Assembly (NCBI GenBank): GCA_011523195.1
Contig: WTHH01000126.1
Location: 1 to 8,519 of the forward strand
DNA: 8,519 nucleotides
DNA from: Verrucomicrobiales bacterium
GTDB lineage: Bacteria > Verrucomicrobiota > Verrucomicrobiia > Limisphaerales > UBA1096
Direction: 5' to 3'
Shown here: in pieces, positions 1 to 6,199 of the stretch
How the letters are laid out: every line of letters begins with the position of its first letter
How positions within the stretch are numbered: position 1 is the first letter of the stretch
Position numbers and translations under genes: made by a program
The notes under the pieces: model-generated
Databases searched by the model: none
The model's input: only the letters and a program-made list of their open reading frames with translations
What the model was told of the DNA's origin: nothing

Positions 1-233
1 GGCTTAGAAAACCGGTTTTCACCGGGCTCGTGTTTGACGTAAACCAAGTCGCCCCGGACGTTCGAATTGGCCTGGACAATGTGAACCACGCCTTTTTTGT
101 CGATGGCGACCTGTGGCCGGATGCCGCCGTACGGGAGCTTGACGGTGGTGACCTTGGGTGCAGCCTGAGCCGATGCGAAAGACAATGCCGCAACTGAGAG
201 CAGGGCGGCGATTTTGGTGTGAATGGTTTTCAT
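1..233 (-). CDS. Secreted sialidase/BNR-like protein, N-terminal part
   Basis: The 5' end of a minus-strand gene starts at the ATG at 231-233 and stays open for 77 codons to the window edge, so about a quarter or less of a typical family member is visible. Residues 1-24 form a signal peptide: MKTIHTK, a hydrophobic stretch of Ala, Leu, Ser and Val, then a SAQA cleavage region, which implies export. The following stretch, with YGGIRPQVAID (about 35-45), KKGVVHIVQ and GDLVYVKHEPG, resembles the first blade of exo-alpha-sialidase/BNR beta-propeller proteins common in planctomycetes and verrucomicrobia, in which G-I-x-P-Q-V-A-x-D precedes G-x-V-H. No catalytic residue is in view, so enzyme activity cannot be claimed. 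It lies 117 bases behind the ankyrin lipoprotein gene in the same orientation. No SD sequence precedes the start. Another beta-propeller family is possible. Confidence 0.62.
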   Translation of the reverse strand, partial: MKTIHTKIAALLSVAALSFASAQAAPKVTTVKLPYGGIRPQVAIDKKGVVHIVQANSNVRGDLVYVKHEPGENRFSK

Positions 234-350
234 GAGCTGCGTTTTATGTGCGGCCTGATGATCGCACTCGAACGCCGACTCGCAAGGATAATTTTGACCT
301 GTTCACGCGTCCATTCCGCGCGTTCCCTGACACCCACTTTTTGGCGGTGA

Positions 351-1157
351 TCAGTTTCCGGCTTCGAGTTCCTCGCCGGTTTTACCGCCGTGTTTCTTGA
401 GGATCGCGGCGATGTCCTTTTTGCCGTTGCGGTTGGCCCAGTCGAGAGGGGTGTCGCCGAACGCGATCGTGATGTTTACGTTGGCCTTGTTGGCGATGAG
501 GGTCTCGACGATCTCCTTTTGTCCGGTTGAGGCGGCCTTGTGCAGCGGGCTGGTGCCGCCACTGCCGTTGACGTTGGCGCCGTTCTTGGCGAGCAACGCG
601 ACCATCTCGGGGAGCGCCTTGCCAACGGCAGAGTCGAGCGCGGTTTCGGCGAACGCATCTTTTGCGTTCACATCGGCGCCCTTCGACAGGAGCAGCTTTA
701 CCACCTCGGCACGGTTTTTGTTCACGGCAGCAAACAGGGCCGGTTCCTTGCGTTCGCCGCAGGTTATCTTGTAGTCGGCACCGTTGGCCAACAGCAGTGC
801 CACCACTTTGGTGTGGCCGCCGCTGGCAGCGAGGTGCAGAGGGGTGATTTCCTTGGTATCCTTTAGATTGACCTTTGCGCGATTGGCGATCAGCAGCTTA
901 GCCGCGTCGGCCTTGCCGGATCGTGCGGCATAGTGCAACGGGGTGGAACCGTACTGGTTGGTCGTGTCGACCGGGGTACCGGCGGCGAGGTGCTGCCGGA
1001 TGACATCGACGCTCCCCTTATAGGCGGCCTGATGGATCGGGACGCTCGGGGTTTGGGGCTTGGCTGCGGGCTTGGCCTTGGCCGGTTCGGTGGCGGTGGC
1101 TTGGCAGCCCAGCAGTGCAAGGCTGGCGACGGTGGTGGCAAAAAACGTAGTTTTCAC
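351..1157 (-). CDS. Ankyrin-repeat lipoprotein
   Basis: A 268-residue protein starting at GTG (1155-1157). Residues 1-18 are a lipoprotein signal peptide ending in the lipobox L15-L16-G17-C18, so the mature protein should be lipid-anchored at Cys18 in the periplasm or on an outer membrane. A linker rich in Ala, Lys and Pro (20-38) leads into about seven ankyrin repeats spanning 40-257. They are recognisable from the recurring TPLH-x-AA and LL-x-x-GA-x-VN patterns, for example STPLHYAARSG (71-81), ITPLHLAASGG (104-114), KLLLSKGADVN (154-164) and TSPLHKAAS (202-210). Ankyrin repeats are protein-binding scaffolds; no catalytic domain is present and no partner can be named. The frame is open further upstream but offers no better start, and the GTG is followed at once by a good signal peptide. 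No SD sequence is visible. It follows dtd by 68 bases in the same orientation and may be co-transcribed with it. Confidence 0.9.
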   Translation of the reverse strand: MKTTFFATTVASLALLGCQATATEPAKAKPAAKPQTPSVPIHQAAYKGSVDVIRQHLAAGTPVDTTNQYGSTPLHYAARSGKADAAKLLIANRAKVNLKDTKEITPLHLAASGGHTKVVALLLANGADYKITCGERKEPALFAAVNKNRAEVVKLLLSKGADVNAKDAFAETALDSAVGKALPEMVALLAKNGANVNGSGGTSPLHKAASTGQKEIVETLIANKANVNITIAFGDTPLDWANRNGKKDIAAILKKHGGKTGEELEAGN

Positions 1158-1225
1158 GGCGGAGAGACAGATAACGCAACGCAGATGATTTTCAAGCCGG
1201 AACCGCTTGCCAAGCGCTAGCCAAG

Positions 1226-1678
1226 CTACTCGCGGGATTTGGAATCGATCGTAATGGTCACCGGGCCGTCGTTGATGAGGGCGACCTGCATGCTTGCGCC
1301 GAATTCGCCGGTCTCGACCGCTAGGCCAAGCTCGGCCTCGAGTCGGGCGATGAACTTCTCGTACAGCGGGATGGCGACTTTCGGCTTGGCAGCACGGGTA
1401 AACGAGGGTCTGTTACCTTTCTTTGTACTGGCGTGGAGAGTAAACTGACTAATGAGCAATACGCCGCCGCCGAAGTCAGCCAGCGACTTGTTCATCAATC
1501 CTGCCTCGTCGGTGAACACCCGCATGCGGGCGATCTTTCCGCAGAGCCAGTCGATGTCCTCCGCGCCGTCTTCCTCCTCAATCCCGAGCAGGACGACAAA
1601 GCCTTGGCCAATTTTACCGCGCACCTCGCCGTCGATGGTGACGGAGCCTTCACTCACGCGTTGGATGACCGCACGCAA
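1226..1678 (-). CDS. dtd: D-aminoacyl-tRNA deacylase (Dtd)
   Basis: A 150-residue cytoplasmic enzyme, about the usual family length of 145. Dtd hydrolyses the ester bond between a D-amino acid (originally D-Tyr) and tRNA, freeing mischarged tRNA and preventing D-residues from entering proteins. Both family signatures are intact: S77-Q78-F79-T80-L81, containing the conserved active-site threonine, and N136-D-G-P-V-T141, the second motif that lines the cross-dimer active site with its Gly-Pro pair. The N-terminus MRAVIQRVSEGSVTIDGE aligns with the beginning of known Dtd proteins and fixes the start at a TTG codon (1676-1678), since no ATG or GTG fits. No clear SD sequence precedes it. The start lies only 9 bases after the sulfatase stop codon, so translation may depend on ribosomes finishing that gene. 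It is a housekeeping gene with no evident functional tie to its neighbours. Confidence 0.96.
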   Translation of the reverse strand: MRAVIQRVSEGSVTIDGEVRGKIGQGFVVLLGIEEEDGAEDIDWLCGKIARMRVFTDEAGLMNKSLADFGGGVLLISQFTLHASTKKGNRPSFTRAAKPKVAIPLYEKFIARLEAELGLAVETGEFGASMQVALINDGPVTITIDSKSRE

Positions 1679-1687
1679 AGTTCGGCT

Positions 1688-3103
1688 TTATCTTTTTCGC
1701 GGCTTGAACGGTGCGTTCCAGAGCGGGTTGGGCACATGCTGTTCCTTGAAAAGTTCCTCGGCACGAGCAACTAGTTCAGGGTGGTCGGCAGCAATGTCCT
1801 TAGTTTCACCAAGGTCGTTGTCGAGGTCGTAAATCTCAATCGGGGCGGTAGCGGATTGTTTGCGGAGAGCCTTCCATCGGCCGGTTTCGCCAAGCACGAC
1901 AGCCTGCGCACCCCGGCGCTCGAGAAATTCCCAGTACAGAAACTCGCGCTTCAATTGTTTGTCCGTCTGGCCAAGCAGGGTGGGGAGGATGCTGATGCTG
2001 TCCAGTTTGCCAGGAGCGGTGACGCCGAGCAGTTCTGCGGCCGTGGCCATGAGGTCACCAAAATATGCAGGGTGATCACTAGCACTGTCGGGTTTGATGT
2101 GGCCCGGCCAGTGGGCGATGGTGGGCACGCGGATACCACCTTCGTAGAGATCGCGTTTCATTCCACGTAGTGGGCCGTTAGCGTCAAAGAAATCCGGATC
2201 GTTGCCGCCCTCGCGGTGGTGGCCGTTGTCGGAACTAAACACGACTAGCGTGTTCTCGGTGAGTTTGTAATGTTTGAGCCGTGTCATGAGGCGGCCGATG
2301 TCGGCATCCATCCGGGTGATCATCGCGGCTTGGCCCTTGTTGGGGTTGGCCCATTTTTTCTCGGCGTAAATTCCGTAGTCCGGCACATCCTGCCCGTCCC
2401 CGGTGCCGCGAGTGCCCTCGTTGTTGGCATGTGGAATGGTGAACGGCAGGTAGAGGAAAAACGGCTTCTTGTGATTCATGTCCAGCCAGTGCAGGGCGTT
2501 CTCGACGATGAGATCATGCGAGTAATCGATGCGCTCTTTCGCCCAGCCGGCGCCGCTAGGAAGTTCGTTCGCAGGGACGTTGCGGAGCTTCACTCGCCGC
2601 TCGTTGTTGATCAGAAAGGTCGGATAAAAATTGTGCGCGTGTCCCTGATGAAGGTAGCCGTAAAAGGTATCGAACCCCTGTTTGGTCGGTAGCCCGTCGG
2701 TGCCTTCGTTGCCGAGTCCCCACTTGCCAAAGCAGCCGGTTGCGTAACCGGACTGCTTGAACAACTCCGCCACGGTGAAGTCGCTAGGCCGGAGGTTGTT
2801 TCGGCCGTTACCGCGAATGTAGGCATGCCCGGTGTGTAGGCCGGTCATCAAAACGCAGCGTGACGGCGCGCAGACGGTAGACCCGGAGTAAAACTGCGTG
2901 AGTTTCATCCCGCCCTTGGCCAAGCGGTCGAGGTGGGGTGTCTTGATTTTCTTTTGACCGAAGCAGCCAAGGTCACCGTAGCCAAGGTCGTCGGCGAGGA
3001 TGAATATCAGGTTGGGCTTGGTCTCCGCCTGGCCAAGCGCAGCCGGCTTGGTCAAGGCGAACAGGCCAAGCGCGATTGCGAAAAATAATTTGCAGATGTT
3101 CAT
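1688..3103 (-). CDS. Secreted type I sulfatase (arylsulfatase A-like)
   Basis: A 471-residue exported hydrolase of sulfate esters. Residues 1 to about 26 (MNICKLFFAIALGLFALTK onwards) are a signal peptide. The sulfatase fold begins with NLIFILADDLGYGDLG, where D38 and D39 are calcium ligands. The signature C78-A-P-S-R82 supplies the cysteine that must be converted to formylglycine, so a formylglycine-generating enzyme or anaerobic maturase must be encoded elsewhere. Other conserved elements are K127 in FGKWGLG, H225 in IPHAN, D292-N293 in SSDNGHH (metal ligands) and K316 in GMKRDLYEGGIRVP. The C-terminal part has the usual EIYDLDNDLGETKD region. The length is normal. The frame is open for 53 codons upstream, but the ATG at 3101-3103 is chosen because the signal peptide begins there. 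The true substrate (polysaccharide, glycosaminoglycan or small aryl sulfate) cannot be read from the sequence. It is divergent from the UreF-like gene and heads the minus-strand series. Confidence 0.95.
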   Translation of the reverse strand: MNICKLFFAIALGLFALTKPAALGQAETKPNLIFILADDLGYGDLGCFGQKKIKTPHLDRLAKGGMKLTQFYSGSTVCAPSRCVLMTGLHTGHAYIRGNGRNNLRPSDFTVAELFKQSGYATGCFGKWGLGNEGTDGLPTKQGFDTFYGYLHQGHAHNFYPTFLINNERRVKLRNVPANELPSGAGWAKERIDYSHDLIVENALHWLDMNHKKPFFLYLPFTIPHANNEGTRGTGDGQDVPDYGIYAEKKWANPNKGQAAMITRMDADIGRLMTRLKHYKLTENTLVVFSSDNGHHREGGNDPDFFDANGPLRGMKRDLYEGGIRVPTIAHWPGHIKPDSASDHPAYFGDLMATAAELLGVTAPGKLDSISILPTLLGQTDKQLKREFLYWEFLERRGAQAVVLGETGRWKALRKQSATAPIEIYDLDNDLGETKDIAADHPELVARAEELFKEQHVPNPLWNAPFKPRKR

Positions 3104-3155
3104 GTTCGCAGGCGCAGGACAGTCTAGTGGATTTTCACGGCCACGGCGAATCACT

Positions 3156-3171
3156 TCTTGCGGTGGCAAGA
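3156..3171. promoter_or_regulatory. Inverted repeat in divergent intergenic region
   Basis: The 139 bases between the sulfatase and the UreF-like gene (3104-3242) must hold promoters for both directions. A perfect 6-base inverted repeat, TCTTGC-GGTG-GCAAGA, lies near the middle beside an AT-rich stretch (3171-3180). It could be an operator, but it is short, unique in the window and may be chance. No convincing -35/-10 pair was found on either strand. Confidence 0.25.
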
Positions 3172-3242
3172 TTATTTTCGGTTTCTCTGAAAACTTTTTC
3201 TCTCGCTGCGCCGGAACGGTTCGTCGTAGCGTCGCTCGACGG

Positions 3243-3827
3243 ATGAGTGACCATTCGCCCAATGCTCAGGCAGCGCCCTTTAACTTTGAAATGGTGCGCG
3301 ATTTGCGTGGATTGCGCAGTTTTTTGTCGCGCTACGAGCAGGATATTCTCCGGGCGATCGAGTTGCCGGCGGTGCATGCCGCTTATTGGTACGCGAACCG
3401 CGGCCAGTTCAAGGAGTTGATGTCGCTTGACGCGGAGTTGTCCAAAAACGAGGCGATTGCACCGTTCGCCGAGGCCAGCCTTGCGGTTGGCCGGGAGCAT
3501 CTACGCATGCTCAAGCCGATGTATGACCAGCGCATGATGCAGCGGTTCCGGAAATGCGTGGTTGCCGGGGAGGCGCGCGGTTGGAACCCGGTGGTGTTCG
3601 GGATGTTTCTTTCAATCCACTCAGTGCCGGTGCGCGAGGGGTTGCTCCAGTTTGGTCGCCAGATCTGGAGTGGCTTCATAAATGGCGCGCATGAGGAGCA
3701 CGGGCTGAAGTCGGCCGAGTGCTCGGAGTTGCTTTCGGAGTATCTCAACCGCCTGCCGGGCTGGATCGAGGAGGTTATTTTCCAGCCGGCCAGCGAACCG
3801 GGCACGGTTCGGGTGGCGTTCAATTAA
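3243..3827 (+). CDS. UreF-like protein, shortened at both ends
   Basis: A 194-residue, probably helical cytoplasmic protein without signal peptide or membrane segment. By eye it matches the central part of UreF, the urease accessory protein that works with UreD/UreH and the GTPase UreG in loading nickel. The matches are a helix followed by LPAVHAAYWYANRG (41-54), the region ending in FAEASLAVGREHLRML (75-90), which matches the UreF pattern R-x-x-S-x-x-x-G-R-x-L-L, and NPVVFGMFLSIHSVPVREGL (115-134), which matches the UreF HPVVFGLAA-type segment and the helix after it. The N-terminal UreF segment (LP-x-GG-x-x-x-S-x-GLE) and the C-terminal MRHE-x-x-x-SRLF segment are absent, and family members usually have 220 residues or more. 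The start is the ATG at 3243; the open frame upstream overlaps the sulfatase start region antisense and looks non-coding. No urease gene is present. It lies 8 bases before the symporter gene. It could be a repurposed or decaying UreF, or a helical protein resembling it by chance. Confidence 0.6.
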   Translation: MSDHSPNAQAAPFNFEMVRDLRGLRSFLSRYEQDILRAIELPAVHAAYWYANRGQFKELMSLDAELSKNEAIAPFAEASLAVGREHLRMLKPMYDQRMMQRFRKCVVAGEARGWNPVVFGMFLSIHSVPVREGLLQFGRQIWSGFINGAHEEHGLKSAECSELLSEYLNRLPGWIEEVIFQPASEPGTVRVAFN

Positions 3828-3835
3828 TCCACCCC

Positions 3836-5320
3836 ATGTCTTCGGTCGAAACTAGTTCTGGCCTTGGTGGGGTCGACTGGCTGGTCATCGTTTTTTATCT
3901 CCTTGCTGTCATTGGGTTGGGTGTTTGGCTGGGCAGGGGGCAGCGCAACACACGCGATTATTTTCTCGGTGGACGCGATCTGCCGTGGTGGGGCGTCGCG
4001 CTTTCCATTCTCGCCACCGAGACGAGCGCATTGACTTTCATCGGTGTACCGGCGATAGTTTATGCGGGCGATCTGGGCTTCATGCAGATCGTGCTGGGCT
4101 ATGCCGTGGGGCGCGTGATTTTGGCGGTCGTGATGGTGCCGTACTATTTTCGGAACGAGATTTATTCACCGTACGCGCTGCTTGGCCGGGCGTTCGGTAC
4201 TTCGGCCCAAAAACTGGGTGCGGTTTTTTTTCTGGTGGCCGGGACTCTGGGTGCGGGGGTGCGCGTTTTTGTCACCTGCATCCCGTTGCAGTTGATGCTT
4301 GGCTGGTCGGTCACTGAGGCGATTTTTTTATTTGTCGGGCTATCGCTGGTTTACACTTGGTTCGGTGGAATCAAGGCGGTGGTCTGGACGGATGCCCTTC
4401 AGTTCGTGCTGCTGTTGGCCGGTGGATTATTCGCCCTGTTTTATCTGCCGACGTTGATCGACGGAGGTTGGTCGGGTGCGCTTGGGCAAGCGGAGGTCGC
4501 CGGCAAACTCGCTTGGTTGAATTTCGATTTCACGCTGGCCGCGCCGTTCAACTTTTGGATGGGGATCGTCGGAGCGGTTGTGTTTGTTCTGTTCACGCAC
4601 GGAATCGATCAGCTCGTGGCGCAACGGGTGCTTGCCTGTCGCGGTGTGGCGGATGGGCGGAGGGCGCTGGTGTTTTGTGCGGTCAGCATCGTGCCGATGA
4701 TGCTGTTGTTCCTATTTGTAGGCGTGTTTCTGTGGGTACATTACCAGCACGCGCCCATCCCGATTGAGATTCCGGAAAATTCGACCGGTAAAAAACAGAC
4801 GGACTTCGTGTTTCCGATCTTCATGCTGGCGGAGGCCCCGGTCGGCATCAAGGGGTTGCTGTTTGTCGGCATCTTTGCGGCGGCGATGTCGTCGGTCAGT
4901 TCAGCGCTGAGTGCGTTGGCCTCGGTCTCGACGATGGACCTTGGCTTGGTGGGAAAACAAAAAGATGAAGCCGCCGGGCTTCGGGTGAGCCGCTGGGCGA
5001 CTGTGTTCTGGGGTTGGATGCTCGTTGTGGTGGCGTTTCTTAGTCGGGAAATCACTTCGGTGATGAATGCTGCGTTTAGTCTGGTGGGATTGACCAGTGG
5101 GGCATTATTGGGTGGGATTGTGCTTTCGATTGTTAGCAATAGGGGGGCGGCTTGGCCTGTGGTCGCCGGGATGATCGCCTCCTTGATTGGGATGATTTGG
5201 GTGCATTCCACCGGGGCAGTCCATTGGCCGTGGTACACGTTGATTGGTGCTGGAATCCTTTTTTTGGTGTCTGTTCCGCTTTTGCTCCTCGCGAAACCGA
5301 AGCCGGAGGTCGAGGCTTGA
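3836..5320 (+). CDS. Sodium:solute symporter (SSS family)
   Basis: A 494-residue inner-membrane protein with about 13 hydrophobic segments, at roughly 15-32, 52-75, 84-104, 127-150, 160-178, 188-205, 240-256, 280-302, 340-365, 388-403, 412-433, 437-457 and 464-486, matching the SSS (LeuT-like) fold. It should import a solute by sodium co-transport. Family features are DYFLGGRDLPWW (41-52) with ATETSALTFIGVPA after it in the first core helix, FGGIKAVVWTDALQ (176-189), GIDQLVAQRVLACR (256-269) and FAAAMSSVSSALSAL (347-361), whose paired serines lie where the Na2 sodium site is in vSGLT. The pattern is closer to the SGLT/NIS/SMCT side of the family than to DUR3 urea transporters, but the substrate (sugar, sialate, carboxylate or other) cannot be assigned. 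The ATG at 3836-3838 is used because it precedes the first membrane segment and follows the upstream stop by 8 bases; that gap has no SD sequence. Probably co-transcribed with the UreF-like gene. Confidence 0.94.
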   Translation: MSSVETSSGLGGVDWLVIVFYLLAVIGLGVWLGRGQRNTRDYFLGGRDLPWWGVALSILATETSALTFIGVPAIVYAGDLGFMQIVLGYAVGRVILAVVMVPYYFRNEIYSPYALLGRAFGTSAQKLGAVFFLVAGTLGAGVRVFVTCIPLQLMLGWSVTEAIFLFVGLSLVYTWFGGIKAVVWTDALQFVLLLAGGLFALFYLPTLIDGGWSGALGQAEVAGKLAWLNFDFTLAAPFNFWMGIVGAVVFVLFTHGIDQLVAQRVLACRGVADGRRALVFCAVSIVPMMLLFLFVGVFLWVHYQHAPIPIEIPENSTGKKQTDFVFPIFMLAEAPVGIKGLLFVGIFAAAMSSVSSALSALASVSTMDLGLVGKQKDEAAGLRVSRWATVFWGWMLVVVAFLSREITSVMNAAFSLVGLTSGALLGGIVLSIVSNRGAAWPVVAGMIASLIGMIWVHSTGAVHWPWYTLIGAGILFLVSVPLLLLAKPKPEVEA

Positions 5321-5341
5321 CAGGGCAGCGTGCTCGCGGAG

Positions 5342-5371
5342 AATGCGCCGCCGGTTTGCGCGGGGCGCATT
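5342..5371 (+). terminator. Hairpin after symporter gene, possible terminator
   Basis: A perfect 8-base inverted repeat, AATGCGCC (5342-5349) and GGCGCATT (5364-5371), with a 14-base loop, begins 21 bases after the symporter stop. It is GC-rich and well placed for a terminator, but no true T tract follows (only GATTTTC about ten bases later). An alternative stem, CCGGT (5351-5355) with ACCGG (5372-5376), overlaps it. It could instead be a leader structure of the next gene. Confidence 0.35.
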
Positions 5372-5416
5372 ACCGGTGTAGATTTTCAAATTCGTAAAAT
5401 GCAAAAGTATACTTCA

Positions 5417-6112
5417 ATGAAAATTGTGCGGGTCGCCTGCTTGTTGCTCGCGTTTCTTTTTGTGGCACTCAGTCCGGACGCAGTCGCGGCAGACAAGAAA
5501 AAGGCCGCCGTCAAGGCGCCTCCGGGCATGGCGGCCCTGCCGCTGGAACTGCCAAAGCCGGCATTCGTGGGCACACCGCAGAACATCAAGGGCGTGAAGC
5601 AGTTGGAGAAACCGCTTGGCCGTCCTCGTCCCCCGTTTTTCGCACCGAAGGGCGTGAAGAATCTGGCGCTTGGCAAGAAGATCAGCGGTAGCGACGAGGA
5701 GCCGATTGTGGGCGACCTAAAAATGATTACCGACGGTGATAAAAAGGCAGCCGACGGCAGCTACGTCGAGCTTGGCCCGTTCACGCAATATATTCAGGTC
5801 GATCTGGAGGCTGAGAAGGAAATCTACGCCGTGCTCTTCTGGCACTACCACAAGCAGGCGAGGGTTTACTTTGACGTCGTGGTGCAGATTTCCAATGACG
5901 CGGAATTCGGCAAGTCGACCACGATCTACAACAACGACCACGACAACTCGGCTGAGCTGGGTGTCGGCAAGGACAATCACTACGTGGAGACGTCCGAGGG
6001 CCGGTTGATTGATGCCAAGGGCGTGAAGGGGCGCTACGTCCGTTTTTACAGCGGTGGCAACAATGCCAGCGACTTGAATCACTACATCGAGGTCGAGGTC
6101 TACGGCAAATAA
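5417..6112 (+). CDS. Secreted discoidin (F5/8 type C)-like protein
   Basis: A 231-residue exported protein. Residues 1-25 are a signal peptide (MKIVR, a Leu/Phe/Val-rich core, then SPDAVAA). A Lys/Pro-rich linker (about 26-80) leads to one C-terminal domain, 82-230, resembling the F5/8 type C/discoidin beta-sandwich: NLALGKKISGS at the front, ITDGD (104-108), YVELGPFTQYIQVDL (116-130), EIYAVLFWHYH (135-145), DVVVQISND (153-161) and the end strands RYVRFYSGG (206-214) and HYIEVEVYG (222-230). Such domains generally bind carbohydrate or act as adhesive modules. No catalytic domain accompanies it, so the protein may be a stand-alone binding or surface protein. The motif KGVK occurs three times, each encoded by the same 12 bases. 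The ATG at 5417 is preferred because the signal peptide begins MKIVR; an in-frame ATG at 5399 is a possible alternative. Neither has an SD sequence. It lies 96 bases behind the symporter gene and 66 before Agl23. Confidence 0.8.
   Translation: MKIVRVACLLLAFLFVALSPDAVAADKKKAAVKAPPGMAALPLELPKPAFVGTPQNIKGVKQLEKPLGRPRPPFFAPKGVKNLALGKKISGSDEEPIVGDLKMITDGDKKAADGSYVELGPFTQYIQVDLEAEKEIYAVLFWHYHKQARVYFDVVVQISNDAEFGKSTTIYNNDHDNSAELGVGKDNHYVETSEGRLIDAKGVKGRYVRFYSGGNNASDLNHYIEVEVYGK
5588..6028 (+). repeat. Three in-frame copies of a 12-base direct repeat
   Basis: AAGGGCGTGAAG occurs at 5588-5599, 5648-5659 and 6017-6028, always in the same codon phase and encoding Lys-Gly-Val-Lys (residues 58-61, 78-81 and 201-204 of the discoidin-like protein). 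Two copies lie in the linker and one near the end of the domain. It is most likely reuse of a short peptide motif or preferred codons. Confidence 0.6.
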
Positions 6113-6137
6113 GCCAGTCAACCGAAGCAATTGAACA

Positions 6138-6152
6138 GGCCGCCCAGCGGCC
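6138..6152 (+). promoter_or_regulatory. Short GC hairpin upstream of Agl23 gene
   Basis: GGCCGC (6138-6143) and GCGGCC (6147-6152) form a perfect 6-bp stem with the 3-base loop CCA, 26 bases after the discoidin stop and just before the larger hairpin at 6156. AGCGGC (6146-6151) could instead pair with GCCGCT (6183-6188), which would break both hairpins and give a mutually exclusive fold. Function is inferred from shape only. Confidence 0.4.
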
Positions 6153-6155
6153 GTG

Positions 6156-6199
6156 AAAGGGAGCGGAAACAAGATAAAATGAGCCGCTCCCTTTTTTTT
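6156..6199 (+). terminator. Terminator-like hairpin enclosing Agl23 start codon
   Basis: AAAGGGAGCGG (6156-6166) pairs perfectly with CCGCTCCCTTT (6184-6194), an 11-bp stem with a 17-base loop (6167-6183). The eight T residues at 6192-6199 supply the last three stem bases and a five-T tail, the form of a plus-strand intrinsic terminator. The Agl23 ATG (6179-6181) lies in the loop, the SD-like GGGAG (6159-6163) is buried in the 5' arm, and the T tract is coding (Leu-Phe-Phe). It may end the discoidin transcript, act as an attenuator, or control translation of the gene it overlaps. The loop is longer than usual for a terminator. Confidence 0.55.

Noticed and set aside
1204..1222. Terminator of dtd formed by CGCTTG-C-CAAGCG and the overlapping palindromes
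   Set aside because: The loop would be a single base, no T tract follows on the minus strand, and the palindromes are explained by two copies of the GCTTGGC word.
2915..2924. CTTGGCCAAG palindrome as a classical transcription-factor operator
   Set aside because: Copies lie inside coding sequence far from starts, and the core word is too frequent in the window to be a single regulator's operator.
3000..3242. Upstream extension of the UreF-like frame
   Set aside because: It runs antisense through the sulfatase signal peptide region, shows no similarity to the missing UreF N-terminus, and the ATG at 3243 is a better start.
3104..3262. N-terminal extension of the sulfatase frame by 53 codons
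   Set aside because: The frame is open, but the extension would place the evident signal peptide internally and would overlap the divergent UreF-like gene. The ATG at 3101-3103 is the natural start.
4224..4231. T8 tract in the symporter gene as a phase-variable switch
   Set aside because: It encodes Val-Phe-Phe in a membrane helix. Eight T residues in a membrane-protein gene are unremarkable, and no second allele or off-frame evidence is available.
3836..5320. Symporter as a DUR3-type urea transporter linked to the UreF-like gene
   Set aside because: The visible motifs look like the SGLT/NIS/SMCT side of the SSS family, and no DUR3-specific feature was recognised.
4741..5370. Minus-strand open frame of 209 codons within the symporter gene
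   Set aside because: It lies opposite conserved symporter motifs and has no recognisable domain; it is a shadow of the plus-strand gene.
5385..5413. Promoter TTCAAA-17-TATACT before the discoidin-like gene
   Set aside because: The hexamers match moderately, but transcription would begin at about 5420, inside the chosen coding region, and AT-rich hexamers in this gap are expected by chance.
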